Positions 44,301-53,123 are shown, counted from the stretch's first letter. The stretch is DNA of 64,000 nucleotides from Morganella sibonii (GCF_040560245.1 NZ_JAKMWP010000002.1); one strand, 5' to 3'. Numbers and translations are program-made. The notes: generated by a model from the sequence alone, not told the origin.

Positions 44301-46420
44301 GTGGTGACGGCGGCGATGACCTTGATCGCGGCGGCCTGAAACCGCTGACCGAAGTACAGATTATCGCGCAGCAGGCCGCACCGGTGGAACTGAATGCGCA
44401 GGGCGAAGGTACCGTTACCCTGGCGATCCCGGATTTCAACGGCGAACTGCGTCTGATGGCGCAGGCCTGGACGGATGAGGATTTCGGCCACGCACAAAAT
44501 AAAGTGATTGTTGCCGCACCGGTGATCAGCCAGATGGCGCTGCCGCGTTTTATGGCCGGTGGTGACCGCTCGCAGCTGACACTCGATCTGACCAACCTGA
44601 CTGATGAAACACAGAACCTGACCGTCAATTTCAGCGCGGACGGTATGGTGCATCTCAAAGGTGCGGCAGAGAAAGAAATCACGCTGGCGAAAGGCCAGCG
44701 CACATCCGTGAATGTCCCGGTTGAAGCCGCAAACGGCTTTGGTCAGGGCGAGGTGTTTATGACCGTCAAAGGGCTGAAACTGCCTGATGAAAGCAGCAAC
44801 ACCTATAAAAACAGCTGGAAAATCGGTGTCCGTCCGGCGTATCCGGCAGAAACGGTGTCTTACTCCATGTCACTCGGCAATAGCGCAGAATGGGCATTAC
44901 CGGCTGACCAGCTTGGTTATCTGGACGGTAACACCGTTTCCGGTGAAATGATGCTGACCAGCCGTCCGCCGCTGGATATTTCGCGTTACATCCGCGAACT
45001 TTACGCCTATCCGTACGGCTGTCTGGAGCAGACCGTGAGCGGGCTGTATCCGTCCCTGTACTCCTCCGAGGCGGAACTGAAGAAACTGGGCATTAAAACC
45101 CAGACTGACGCCGGACGCCGCCAGGCAGTGATGACCGGTATCCCGCATCTGCTCGGTATGCAGCGCAGTGACGGCAGTTTCTCCCTGTGGGACAACAGCG
45201 GTGCGGAAGAACCGTGGCTGACGGCTTACGCGACTGATTTCCTGTTCCGTGCCGGACAGCGCGGCTTTGAGGTTCCGGCAGATGCTCTGAGCAATGCCAA
45301 TAACCGCCTGCTGCGCTATTTGCAGGATCGCTCGGTGATCAGCAGCAGCTATTACGGCAACAGTGACCAGATGCGCTTTGCGGTACAGGCCTATGCCGGT
45401 TATGTGCTGGCACAGCAGCAGAAAGCACCGCTCGGTGCACTGCGTCAGGTGTATCAGCGCCGTGACGATGCCGCAAGTGGCCTGGCACTGGTGCAGCTCG
45501 GTATTGCCCTGAAGAAAATGGGTGATGCGGATCGCGGTAATGAAGCCATCCGTCTGGGTGTGATGAAAAACCGTGACAGCGTCTATACCGGCGATTACGG
45601 CAGCACCATCCGTGATGATGCGATGATTATTGCGCTGCTCAGTGAGGCAGATTCCAATGCGGATCAGCGTTACGGCAAGTTGCAGGCGCTTTCTGCGGAG
45701 ATACAGAATAACCGTTACTTCTCCACTCAGGAGAGCAACGCGCTGTATCTGGCAGGTCGTCAGTACATTAATCAGAGCGAAAAACCGTGGTCTGCACTGA
45801 TCAACGGGCAGGCCCCGGCGGTCAGCCGTGACAGTGCGCTGCGTGAAACCCTCACTGCCGCACAGCTGAATAACGGTATCAGTGTGGCAAACCGGGGTGA
45901 TACGGAGCTGTTCGGTCGTGTCAATATCACCGGTTATCCGTTACAGGCACCGGCTCCGTCTTCTGAAGTGCTGAAGATCAAACGGACGTATATGGATCTG
46001 AACGGTAATCCGATCAGTATTGACCGTCTGAGCAGCGGCGATCTCGTGGCTGTCCGCCTGGATATTCAGGCTGACCGCAACGTACCGGATGCGCTGGTGG
46101 TGGATCTGTTACCGGCCGGTCTGGAGCTGGAAAACCAGAATCTGGCAGCGGCAAGTGCCAGCCTGGCTGACAGTGCGCCGAATCTGGCGGAAGCAATCCA
46201 GGATATGCAGCAGGCCAATATCCGCCATACCGAGTACCGTGATGACCGCTTTGTTTCCCAGGTGGCGGTGGAAGAGTATCGTCCGGTGACGCTGGTCTAT
46301 CTGGCCCGTGCGGTCACACCGGGTAAATACAGTGTTCCGGCTCCGCAGGTGGAATCGATGTATATTCCGTCCTGGCGCGCCACCGGTGTGACACCGGCAA
46401 CACTGGAAGTGGTTCGTTAA
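41399..46420 (+). CDS. yfhM: Bacterial alpha-2-macroglobulin lipoprotein YfhM
   Basis: Large periplasmic lipoprotein of 1673 residues that traps proteases, thought to guard the envelope together with PBP1C. The signal peptide ends in a lipobox (ALTGC), followed by a Ser/Asn-rich linker. Many beta-sandwich domains follow. The thioester motif CLEQ is at 1208-1211 in YPYGCLEQTVSGLYPSLY, so covalent trapping is retained. A terpenoid-toroid helical domain and receptor-like C-terminal domain follow. AAAGGA precedes ATG 41399. pbpC follows, but a T-tailed hairpin separates the two. Confidence 0.95.
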   Translation: MRSPIAGQGPGKKRCIAVLLASALALTGCDDTGSNTTAAGSNDSAPANNKENSSSSSASSQSPKKTHDTASLAELAKRYAGKDVTIIDASEIQLDGANAMVVTFSVPLDPNQDFSQFARLVDVKNGKLEGAWELSDNLTELRMRHLPPSRELQLSIDRGVRGINERTLVNGYDLKLTTADVVPSVGFASRGSLFPSDVLQGLPVFALNVDSIDVNFYRIKPDSLASFLASWQYGNNLQYWNSDDLLNNTDLVYTGRFDLNPQKNTRENMQIPLKDIKQLQEEGVYLAVMQQAGRYSYTMPATLFTLSDIGVSMHSYLNELDVFTQSLAKGSALKGVEIRLLDSKGQLLSKAETDRSGHAKLERGADAALLLAIQNGQTSMIDLKNPALDLAEFDIAGPQGYAKQFFVFGPRDLYRPGETLVINGLLRDGDGRPVKDQPVKADVLKNDGQVASTFVWQPENGLYQYQYAIPENIETGKLTLRFDLGDNTPRFYSVNVEDFMPERMAMEIKTDKQPITTQQSADFEIEGHYLYGAPAAGNQLTGQLFMRPDREVSARLPGFEFGNIQEENLTRTLDEFDETMNDSGELAFTISNDYWKEVKSPFKLILQASLMETGGRPVTRRADVAVWPAAKMAGIRPIFAKKEVYDYRTDKYVSQYSMDEDSLAEFEIVYTDRQGNKLQADDLNARLIYERRDYYWRWSDSEGWSSGYDQKDLVMSDDKITIAKDGTAKVTVPVSWGAYRLEVVDPSTGLTSSVRFWAGYSWQDNTGGTGAVRPDQVKLKLDKPNYHAGDKVKLNVTAPQAGKGYVLLESSDGPLWWQEVDVPEGGTDVEVPLNKEWTRHDLYATAVVVRPGDSSRQATVKRAVGILHIPMADPARKIDVALDTPARIRPNQDLTVKIKAKAQDGKPAPEKVNVLISAVDTGVLNITDYKTPDPYDAFFGRKRYSIDQYDVYGQLIEGGGRLGTLRFGGDGGDDLDRGGLKPLTEVQIIAQQAAPVELNAQGEGTVTLAIPDFNGELRLMAQAWTDEDFGHAQNKVIVAAPVISQMALPRFMAGGDRSQLTLDLTNLTDETQNLTVNFSADGMVHLKGAAEKEITLAKGQRTSVNVPVEAANGFGQGEVFMTVKGLKLPDESSNTYKNSWKIGVRPAYPAETVSYSMSLGNSAEWALPADQLGYLDGNTVSGEMMLTSRPPLDISRYIRELYAYPYGCLEQTVSGLYPSLYSSEAELKKLGIKTQTDAGRRQAVMTGIPHLLGMQRSDGSFSLWDNSGAEEPWLTAYATDFLFRAGQRGFEVPADALSNANNRLLRYLQDRSVISSSYYGNSDQMRFAVQAYAGYVLAQQQKAPLGALRQVYQRRDDAASGLALVQLGIALKKMGDADRGNEAIRLGVMKNRDSVYTGDYGSTIRDDAMIIALLSEADSNADQRYGKLQALSAEIQNNRYFSTQESNALYLAGRQYINQSEKPWSALINGQAPAVSRDSALRETLTAAQLNNGISVANRGDTELFGRVNITGYPLQAPAPSSEVLKIKRTYMDLNGNPISIDRLSSGDLVAVRLDIQADRNVPDALVVDLLPAGLELENQNLAAASASLADSAPNLAEAIQDMQQANIRHTEYRDDRFVSQVAVEEYRPVTLVYLARAVTPGKYSVPAPQVESMYIPSWRATGVTPATLEVVR

Positions 46421-46491
46421 CAGCACGATTGTTGTCCGCAGCCTGTCCGGGCTGCGGCAGCAAACACAGGTTTTATGCCTTTATAACAAAC

Positions 46492-46523
46492 ATGCCCTTA
46501 TAACAAACTATAAGGGCATTTTT
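46492..46523 (+). terminator. Terminator between yfhM and pbpC
   Basis: ATGCCCTTATA (46492-46502) pairs perfectly with TATAAGGGCAT (46509-46519), followed by TTTTT. An imperfect copy of the left arm, ATGCCTTTATAACAAAC, lies just upstream (46475-46491). It should cut read-through from yfhM into pbpC. Confidence 0.85.
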
Positions 46524-46555
46524 ATCTCAGAAATTCTGATAATGCGGTTTGATAC

Positions 46556-48865
46556 ATGAAAGTGTGGTTTAAACGTCTTGCGCTCACCGGTCTGATAACA
46601 ATTGTCCTGACGCCGCCGCTGCTCTGGCTGGCCGATAAAATCTGGCCGCTGCCGCTGGATGAGGTGGTAATGGCGCGTACGGTCACGGCTGAGGACGGGT
46701 CACCGCTGTGGCGTTTTGCCGACAGCAACGGTGTGTGGCGCTACCCGGTCACGCTGAAGGATGTATCACCGGAGTTTATTGAAGCGCTTCTGACATACGA
46801 AGATCGCTATTTCTATCAGCACCCGGGGATTAACCCGGTGGCTATCGGCCGCGCGGCGTTGCAGGATCTGACCTCCGGACGCATTGTCTCCGGCGGCAGT
46901 ACACTCTCCATGCAGGTCGCCCGCCTGATTGACCCCCATGACAGGACTCTGACCGGCAAACTGAAACAGGTTTTCCGGACTATTCAGCTGGAATGGCATT
47001 ATTCCAAAGATGAGATTCTGGAGATGTATCTCAACCGCGCTCCGTACGGCGGGACGGTAGAGGGGATCGGGGCAGCGAGCTGGATGTATCTCGGTAAACC
47101 GCCGTCAGAACTGACCGCCGGGGAAGCGGCGCTGCTGGCGGTTCTGCCGCAGGCACCGAGCCGTCTGCGTCCGGATCGCTATCCGCAGCGGGCGGAAGCG
47201 GCACGGAATAAAGTACTCGACCGGCTGGCAGAGTTTCAGGTGTGGCCGCAGGCAAAAGTGAATGACTTAAAACAGGAGAGTATCTGGCTGGCACCCCGCC
47301 AGGTACCGCACTCCGCACCGCTGCTGGCACGGCGTGTGGCGTCGGGGGTGAAAGACCCGGTGATCCGCACCACCATCAATCCTGCCATTCAGCGTCAGCT
47401 GGAGGAGATGGCCCGCAACCGCAAATATCAGCTGCCGGAAAAAACCTCCCTCGGCATTATGGTGGTGGATAACCGCGACATGAGTGTGAAGGGTTATGTC
47501 GGTTCTATCGATTTCTCTGATGACACCCGTTTCGGGCATGTGGATGTGAATAGTGCCTGGCGTTCACCCGGTTCCACACTGAAACCGTTTTTATATGCCC
47601 TGGCGATAGATGACGGGCTGATCCACAGTGAATCTCTGTTACAGGATGTACCGCGCCGTTTTAATGATTACCGTCCGGGTAACTTTGATACCGGATTCAG
47701 CGGGCCGGTGAGTGTCAGTGAGGCACTGCGCCGCTCTCTGAATCTGCCGGTGGTTCAGTTGCTGGATGTCTACGGTCCGAAACGTTTCAGTGCCAAACTG
47801 CGTAACGTCGGCCTGGAACTGCGTTTCCCGATTGGCAGTGATCCGAACCTGTCGCTGATTCTGGGCGGTACCGGGGCGCGGATGGATCAGCTGATTGCCG
47901 CGTACAGTGCGTTTGCCCGGCAGGGTAAAGTGGCACCGGTACGTTTCCGGCCGGACGATCCGCTGGCTGAACGTCAGCTTATCTCCCCGGGGGCGGCGTG
48001 GATCACCCGGCGGGTGATGGCAGGGGAAACACGGCCGCTGGCAGATGACCGTCTGGCTCAGGACGTGCCGCTGGCATGGAAAACCGGCACCAGTTACGGC
48101 TACCGTGATGCCTGGGCGCTGGGCGTGAATAACCGCTACACCATCGGGGTGTGGGTCGGGCGTCCGGACGGGACACCGGTGGCCGGACAGGCCGGGTTTG
48201 CGACCGCGATTCCGATCCTGTATCAGGTTGACAGCTATCTGCGCACACGCGGCGGTAAAAAATTACCGGATCCGAAACCCGTCAGTGTCAGCAGTAAAAT
48301 GATTTGCTGGCCGTCAGGACTGGCTGCGGACAAGCAGGACCCGAACTGCCGCCAGCAGCGGATGGCGCTGGTGCTGGATAATACCGTGCCGCCGACACTG
48401 CCGTCAGCAGGACAGGAGAGCCTGTCCGGCACCAATGCGGTGATCTGGGTGAACGGGCAGGGGGAACGTGTGTCTCCGGATTGTCCGGATGCACAGGAGA
48501 AAACCGTGGCACTGTGGCCGATTGCGCTGGAGAGCTGGCTGCCGCCGGGGGAGCGCCGCAGTCATCGCCTGCCGCCGGTGAGCAAAACCTGCCCGCCGCT
48601 GCGGGTGGAAGCCGCACCCCTGCTGATTTCCGGTATCCGTGAAGGGGATGTGCTGCGGCGTCTGCCGCTGGCGAAAACCCTTGATCTGCGGGTGGTGACT
48701 CAGGGCGGTGAAGGCACACAGTGGTGGTTTCTTAACGGTGATCAGGCCGGCAGCACCGAATCCGGTGATCCGCTGTTGCTGACGCTGGATACCCCGGGGC
48801 GTTATCAGCTGACGGTACTGGATCTCAGTGGCCAGGTCAGTTCAGTCAGTTTTACCCTGAAATAG
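46556..48865 (+). CDS. pbpC: Penicillin-binding protein 1C
   Basis: Bifunctional peptidoglycan synthase anchored in the inner membrane. A short N-terminal anchor (about 8-25) is followed by the GT51 glycosyltransferase domain with EDRYFYQHPGI and GGSTLSMQVARL. The transpeptidase domain has SPGSTLKP (Ser-x-x-Lys), RRSLN (SxN) and WKTGTSYGYRD (KTG). A C-terminal BiPBP domain closes it. 769 residues (E. coli 770). The ribosome site is weak. Paired with yfhM as in E. coli, but with its own probable promoter after the terminator. Confidence 0.95.
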   Translation: MKVWFKRLALTGLITIVLTPPLLWLADKIWPLPLDEVVMARTVTAEDGSPLWRFADSNGVWRYPVTLKDVSPEFIEALLTYEDRYFYQHPGINPVAIGRAALQDLTSGRIVSGGSTLSMQVARLIDPHDRTLTGKLKQVFRTIQLEWHYSKDEILEMYLNRAPYGGTVEGIGAASWMYLGKPPSELTAGEAALLAVLPQAPSRLRPDRYPQRAEAARNKVLDRLAEFQVWPQAKVNDLKQESIWLAPRQVPHSAPLLARRVASGVKDPVIRTTINPAIQRQLEEMARNRKYQLPEKTSLGIMVVDNRDMSVKGYVGSIDFSDDTRFGHVDVNSAWRSPGSTLKPFLYALAIDDGLIHSESLLQDVPRRFNDYRPGNFDTGFSGPVSVSEALRRSLNLPVVQLLDVYGPKRFSAKLRNVGLELRFPIGSDPNLSLILGGTGARMDQLIAAYSAFARQGKVAPVRFRPDDPLAERQLISPGAAWITRRVMAGETRPLADDRLAQDVPLAWKTGTSYGYRDAWALGVNNRYTIGVWVGRPDGTPVAGQAGFATAIPILYQVDSYLRTRGGKKLPDPKPVSVSSKMICWPSGLAADKQDPNCRQQRMALVLDNTVPPTLPSAGQESLSGTNAVIWVNGQGERVSPDCPDAQEKTVALWPIALESWLPPGERRSHRLPPVSKTCPPLRVEAAPLLISGIREGDVLRRLPLAKTLDLRVVTQGGEGTQWWFLNGDQAGSTESGDPLLLTLDTPGRYQLTVLDLSGQVSSVSFTLK

Positions 48866-49079
48866 CAGAAACGACGGGAAGTTCAGCGGAAAAAGTGTGA
48901 TACAGACGGAAAATCTGTGATCTGTTATCAGGAATACTTTGCAAAAATGTTGCGTAACTGTAGGCGAAACAGCGGTGAGCCCGTATAATCATCACCTTAC
49001 CACAAGGTGTGGACCGGTCTGCCGTCAGCCGCAAATAACAATGACAACAGCGCACATGCGCACATTTGAGGTCAATTAA

Positions 49080-49505
49080 ATGTCTGTACAACGCACATTT
49101 TCTATCATTAAGCCAAATGCCGTAAAGAAAAATGCTATCGGGGCTATTTATCACCGTTTTGAAAGTGCCGGTTTCCGTATTATTGCCGCCAAAATGCTGC
49201 ACCTGAGCCGCGAACAGGCTGAAGGATTCTATGCTGAGCACAAAGGCCGCCCGTTCTTTGATGGTCTGGTGGAATTCATGACTTCCGGGCCGATTATGGT
49301 ACAGGTGCTGGAAGGGGAAAATGCCGTACAGCGTCACCGTGACCTGATGGGCGCCACCAATCCGGATAACGCACTGGCCGGTACACTGCGAGCTGATTAC
49401 GCGGACAGTTTCACTGAAAACGCGGTACACGGCTCTGATGCGGAAGAATCCGCCGCCCGTGAAATCGCCTATTTCTTTACTGAAGATGAAATCTGCCCGC
49501 GCTGA
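49080..49505 (+). CDS. ndk: Nucleoside diphosphate kinase
   Basis: Transfers the gamma-phosphate between nucleoside triphosphates and diphosphates. Catalytic His lies in AVHGSDAEESA and the nucleotide fold in FSIIKPNAV. 141 residues (E. coli 143). The 214-base gap after pbpC contains no gene; the ndk promoter is expected there. Confidence 0.97.
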   Translation: MSVQRTFSIIKPNAVKKNAIGAIYHRFESAGFRIIAAKMLHLSREQAEGFYAEHKGRPFFDGLVEFMTSGPIMVQVLEGENAVQRHRDLMGATNPDNALAGTLRADYADSFTENAVHGSDAEESAAREIAYFFTEDEICPR

Positions 49506-49561
49506 TAACACAAAGCAGGAAAAACCCTGTGTTATCCTGCTTTATCAGTGAATTCAGTCTC

Positions 49562-49585
49562 AAAAGCCCGGTAATCCGGGCTTTT
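49562..49585. terminator. Bidirectional terminator ndk / universal stress gene
   Basis: AAAAGCCCGG and CCGGGCTTTT form a 10-base stem around TAAT, between convergent genes. Confidence 0.9.
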
Positions 49586-49590
49586 GCTTT

Positions 49591-50034
49591 TTACCGGACA
49601 ACAAGGACGGAGATAGTGGCGTAATGGATCAGTGCCGATGCGGTGGAGCCGAGGAAACGGCTTTTCATGGTCGGGTTTTTGGAACCGATAACAATCAGGT
49701 CGGCGTTGATTCTTTCTGCATTTTCAAGAATGGCTTCTGCCGCACTTCCGATAAGAACACCGGTGGATATCTGACTTTTCTGTACGGCAAATTTTTCTGT
49801 CGCCGCGTCGAGTTTCTCCAGCAGCATTTTGATGCGCTGATCTTCTGATTTTGCATTTTCGGTCATGACAGGGAAGGTCAGACCATAGTCAAACAGCTGC
49901 TCAGACGGGAGGATAACGGTAACAAAATGAAACTTCACATTTTTATCTTTAGCGTAGTCGTTAATTTCAGTAATGACATTCTGAGATAACGCCCCGGCAT
50001 TCAGATCGATCGGGACAAGTATAATTTTATGCAT
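49591..50034 (-). CDS. Universal stress protein, UspF-like
   Basis: 147-residue UspA-fold protein closest to the E. coli UspF type (MHKIILVPIDLN at the start, ATISVLVVR at the end). The nucleotide-loop region GSKNPTMKSRFLGSTAS keeps the second half of the G-2x-G-9x-G(S/T) motif but has Asn in place of the first inner Gly. AAAGGAG precedes the start. The upstream gap has two copies of a 10-base palindrome. Not part of the E. coli ndk-rlmN neighbourhood, so it is an inserted gene. Precise role unknown. Confidence 0.82.
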   Translation of the reverse strand: MHKIILVPIDLNAGALSQNVITEINDYAKDKNVKFHFVTVILPSEQLFDYGLTFPVMTENAKSEDQRIKMLLEKLDAATEKFAVQKSQISTGVLIGSAAEAILENAERINADLIVIGSKNPTMKSRFLGSTASALIHYATISVLVVR

Positions 50035-50100
50035 AACAACTCCTTTGTTTCAGATTTAATTACCTGTAAAAGATGAGTGTTAATATCATTAATATCTAAA

Positions 50101-50141
50101 AAATCGATTTAAACAAGTATTATTATTTAATAAATCGATTT
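50101..50141. promoter_or_regulatory. Paired AAATCGATTT palindromes upstream of the stress gene
   Basis: AAATCGATTT, itself a perfect palindrome, occurs at 50101-50110 and 50132-50141. The copies are 31 bases apart, about three helical turns, so they lie on one DNA face. They sit 66-107 bases upstream of the minus-strand stress gene, a likely operator pair; the regulator is not identified. Confidence 0.5.
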
Positions 50142-50159
50142 ACATTTACGTGTTTTAAT

Positions 50160-50218
50160 TTGCCATATCACTGCGAATGTTTGTACAATGCCGCGCCCCG
50201 TCATGATACGGGGCTTTT
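50160..50218 (+). promoter_or_regulatory. rlmN promoter and leader hairpin
   Basis: TTGCCA (50160-50165) and TACAAT (50184-50189) are spaced 18 bases. Immediately after, GCCCCGT (50195-50201) pairs with ACGGGGC (50208-50214) and is followed by TTTT. If transcription starts near 50196 the hairpin forms the extreme 5' end of the rlmN message, leaving a leader of about 135 bases. Confidence 0.5.
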
Positions 50219-50331
50219 ATGTTTCCGCCGTATCCGTGACGCAGTCCGTTTCAGCGGCTATTCTTATTCCTGTATCTGTGATGCGCGCCGCGCGTTACCG
50301 CCGAAAGTGTAACAACGAGGCAATGTTAACA

Positions 50332-51510
50332 ATGTCAGAACTGACCACTCAAGACGCCTGTGTAACAGGCTCCGCTCCGATTGCTCCTGAAAAAATCAAC
50401 GGAAAAATTAATTTACTCGACCTGACCCGCAAAGAAATGCGCCAGTTTTTCGCCGATATGGGCGAGAAGCCTTTTCGTGCTGACCAGGTAATGAAGTGGA
50501 TTTACCACTATTGCTATGATGATTTCGATCTGATGACCGATATCAACAAAGTACTGCGCACCAAACTGAAAGCGGTGGCGGAAATCCGCGCGCCGGAAGT
50601 CTCGGAAGAACAACGCTCTGCGGACGGCACCATCAAATGGGCTATCCGTGTCGGCGATCAGGAAGTGGAAACCGTCTATATCCCGGAAGAAGACCGCGCC
50701 ACACTGTGCGTTTCTTCCCAGGTCGGTTGTGCGCTGGAATGTAAATTCTGCTCAACCGCACAGCAGGGTTTTAACCGCAATCTGCGGGTCTCCGAAATTA
50801 TCGGCCAGGTCTGGCGCGCCGCGAAAATCATCGGCTCCCTGAAATCCAGCGGCCGCCGCCCGATTACCAACGTGGTCATGATGGGGATGGGGGAACCGCT
50901 GCTGAACCTGACCCATGTTGTTCCGGCCATGGAAATCATGCTGGATGACTTCGGTTTCGGGCTGTCCAAACGCCGCGTGACTATCTCAACCTCCGGTGTG
51001 GTACCGGCTCTGGATAAACTCGGTGATATGATCGATGTGGCGCTGGCGATTTCCCTGCACGCACCGACAGATGATGTGCGTGACGAAATCGTTCCGATCA
51101 ACAAGAAATATAATATTGAGACATTCCTGGCATCTGTGCGCCGTTATCTCGGAAAATCCAATGCGAACGGCGGGCGTGTCACCGTGGAATACGTCATGCT
51201 GGATCACATCAATGACAGCACTGATCAGGCACATCAGCTGGCGGCCTGTCTGAAGGATACACCGAGTAAAATCAACCTGATCCCGTGGAACCCGTTCCCG
51301 GGCGCACCTTACGGACGCAGCTCCAACAGCCGGATTGACCGCTTTGCCAAAGTGCTGATGGAATACGGATTTACCACCATTGTCCGCAAGACACGCGGTG
51401 ATGATATTGACGCCGCCTGCGGACAGCTGGCCGGTGATGTCATCGACCGGACCAAACGGACACTGAAAAAACGCATGGCCGGTGAACCAATTTCTGTCAA
51501 AACAGTCTGA
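50332..51510 (+). CDS. rlmN: Dual-specificity RNA methyltransferase RlmN
   Basis: Radical SAM enzyme that makes m2A at position 2503 of 23S rRNA and at position 37 of some tRNAs. The cluster motif CALECKFC (CxxxCxxC) lies in SSQVGCALECKFCSTAQQG; the second catalytic Cys is near the C-terminus in DIDAACGQLAGD. ATG 50332 is 11 bases after GAGG and gives 392 residues (E. coli 384); ATG 50323 is too close to that site. The frame open from 50188 runs through the leader hairpin and is not used. Confidence 0.95.
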   Translation: MSELTTQDACVTGSAPIAPEKINGKINLLDLTRKEMRQFFADMGEKPFRADQVMKWIYHYCYDDFDLMTDINKVLRTKLKAVAEIRAPEVSEEQRSADGTIKWAIRVGDQEVETVYIPEEDRATLCVSSQVGCALECKFCSTAQQGFNRNLRVSEIIGQVWRAAKIIGSLKSSGRRPITNVVMMGMGEPLLNLTHVVPAMEIMLDDFGFGLSKRRVTISTSGVVPALDKLGDMIDVALAISLHAPTDDVRDEIVPINKKYNIETFLASVRRYLGKSNANGGRVTVEYVMLDHINDSTDQAHQLAACLKDTPSKINLIPWNPFPGAPYGRSSNSRIDRFAKVLMEYGFTTIVRKTRGDDIDAACGQLAGDVIDRTKRTLKKRMAGEPISVKTV

Positions 51511-51581
51511 CAGTAATATTAAGTAACATTCCCGGGTGACACTTTACGTTAATATACCTGCCTTACAGACAAGGAGGCAGT

Positions 51582-51932
51582 ATGATAAGGACGTATTCCC
51601 CGGGATTAATTGCAGTCATGCTGCTGGCAGGATGCCGGACAGCACCCGTGATACAGACAGTACCGGCGGCGACCGGTACCCGTCTTGCACTGGGTGAGGC
51701 TTATCTTCAGGCCGGCCGGTATGATGCCGCACGCTATCATTTTGACCGGGTACTGAAAGCACAGCCGCAGCATACCGGTGCGCTGGCAGGCGCGGCGCTG
51801 AGTGCGAAATGCGATCAGCAGCCTGAAATTGCGGAAAAATACCTGAATTTAGCCGTGAATTCCCCGTCAGGCAGTGATAGTGTGGTACAGTACATTTTGG
51901 CTTATGAGTGTCCGCCGGATAACAGTCTGTAA
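51582..51932 (+). CDS. Short TPR lipoprotein, PilF/PilW-like
   Basis: 116-residue lipoprotein. The signal peptide ends in a lipobox (MLLAGC), then a tetratricopeptide-type helix pair (TRLALGEAYLQAGRYDAARYHFDRVLKAQPQHTGALAGAA, roughly 32-71) and about half of another. Full PilF/PilW proteins, often found between rlmN and rodZ in gammaproteobacteria, are about 250 residues with six such repeats. So this looks like a reduced relic in the PilF position. AGGAGG gives a good start. No type IV pilus genes are seen in this window. Confidence 0.72.
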   Translation: MIRTYSPGLIAVMLLAGCRTAPVIQTVPAATGTRLALGEAYLQAGRYDAARYHFDRVLKAQPQHTGALAGAALSAKCDQQPEIAEKYLNLAVNSPSGSDSVVQYILAYECPPDNSL

Positions 51933-52075
51933 AACAATATAAAAGTGATGTTGTTTTCAGGATTATTTTTATCATCACAGGTGGCATGCTGTATGCCGGA
52001 ATACGGAACTTCGGTGCGCGGAAGGGCAGATCTCCGCGCTTTCTCGTAACCAGAACTGTTTGTGTCCTGAAACTC

Positions 52076-53044
52076 ATGAATAACTCTCAATCTCAAGATA
52101 ATTTCCAACTCACTCTTGGCCAGCTTTTAACACAACGTAGGGAACAACTTCAGTTATCACGGGAAACAGTCGCCGACAGACTTTGTCTTAAACTGACAAC
52201 AGTGCGTGAAATCGAAGAAGATGCACTGAAAGAAGCCAACCCGACGTTTATCCGCGGTTATATCCGTGCTTATGCCCGTTTGCTGCAGATCCCCGAACCG
52301 GAGATCATGCCTTATCTTGATAAAATCGCTCCCGCACAGATGACCAAAGTCCAGCCGATGAAAAGTGTGACGCTGGGGCGTCAGCGTAAAAAACGCGAAG
52401 GCTGGCTGATGAAATTTACCTGGCTGGTCCTGTTAGTGGTACTGGCTCTGGTGGGCGTATGGTGGTGGCAGCAGTATCAGGCACAACAGGCTGATATCGC
52501 CTCACTGGCGCAACAGAATGATGTCACGGTCAATGCCCCGGCGGATGTTCCGGGAACCGATCCGGCAGACACTACCGCACCTCAGGTACTGAATACCCCG
52601 GCAGGAACACCGGATTCAGCACCGGCTGGTAATACCAATACCGCTACACTGGAATTATCAGCAGCCACTCCGCAGGATCAGGAAATTGACAGCAGTAAAA
52701 TCGTACCGCTGCCGGGCAGTGACCGCGTACCGCCGGTCGTTAACCGTGCCGTGGACAGCGAAGGCGGAACGCTGCCGACGACCACGCAGACACAGGATGG
52801 TCTGGTGCTGACGTTCAAAAATACCTGCTGGCTGGAAGTGACTGATAATAAAGGAACAAAAATTTTCAGCGGCACCAAACAGAAAGGGGATACCCTGGAA
52901 TTTGCGGGCGCAGAACCTTACCGTCTGAAAATCGGCGCACCGGCTGCCGTCGATGTACAGTTCAAAGGTCAGAGCGTTGACCTGAGCCGTTTCATCAAAG
53001 CAAACACAGTGGCAAAACTGAGTGTGCCTAAAGCCGGTGAATAA
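52076..53044 (+). CDS. rodZ: Cell-shape protein RodZ
   Basis: Inner-membrane protein that links MreB to the wall synthesis complex. The N-terminal Cro-like helix-turn-helix covers about residues 15-85 (ADRLCLKLTTVREIEEDAL). A basic stretch (GRQRKKREGW) precedes the membrane span (about 112-131). The periplasmic part has a Pro/Thr/Asp-rich linker and a C-terminal beta domain (TCWLEVTDNKG, PYRLKIGAPAAVDVQFKG). ATG 52076 gives 322 residues (E. coli 337). ispG follows after 79 bases. Confidence 0.93.
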   Translation: MNNSQSQDNFQLTLGQLLTQRREQLQLSRETVADRLCLKLTTVREIEEDALKEANPTFIRGYIRAYARLLQIPEPEIMPYLDKIAPAQMTKVQPMKSVTLGRQRKKREGWLMKFTWLVLLVVLALVGVWWWQQYQAQQADIASLAQQNDVTVNAPADVPGTDPADTTAPQVLNTPAGTPDSAPAGNTNTATLELSAATPQDQEIDSSKIVPLPGSDRVPPVVNRAVDSEGGTLPTTTQTQDGLVLTFKNTCWLEVTDNKGTKIFSGTKQKGDTLEFAGAEPYRLKIGAPAAVDVQFKGQSVDLSRFIKANTVAKLSVPKAGE

Positions 53045-53123
53045 TTGATTTATAAATTAAATCTTTACTACATAATAAACACAGCAATGATTAAGGACAC
53101 AAGGATGTTCCGGAGAAAGACAT

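Noticed and set aside
43511..44653. 380-codon minus-strand frame inside yfhM
   Set aside because: Antisense of the alpha-2-macroglobulin gene; His/Arg-rich composition typical of a shadow frame.
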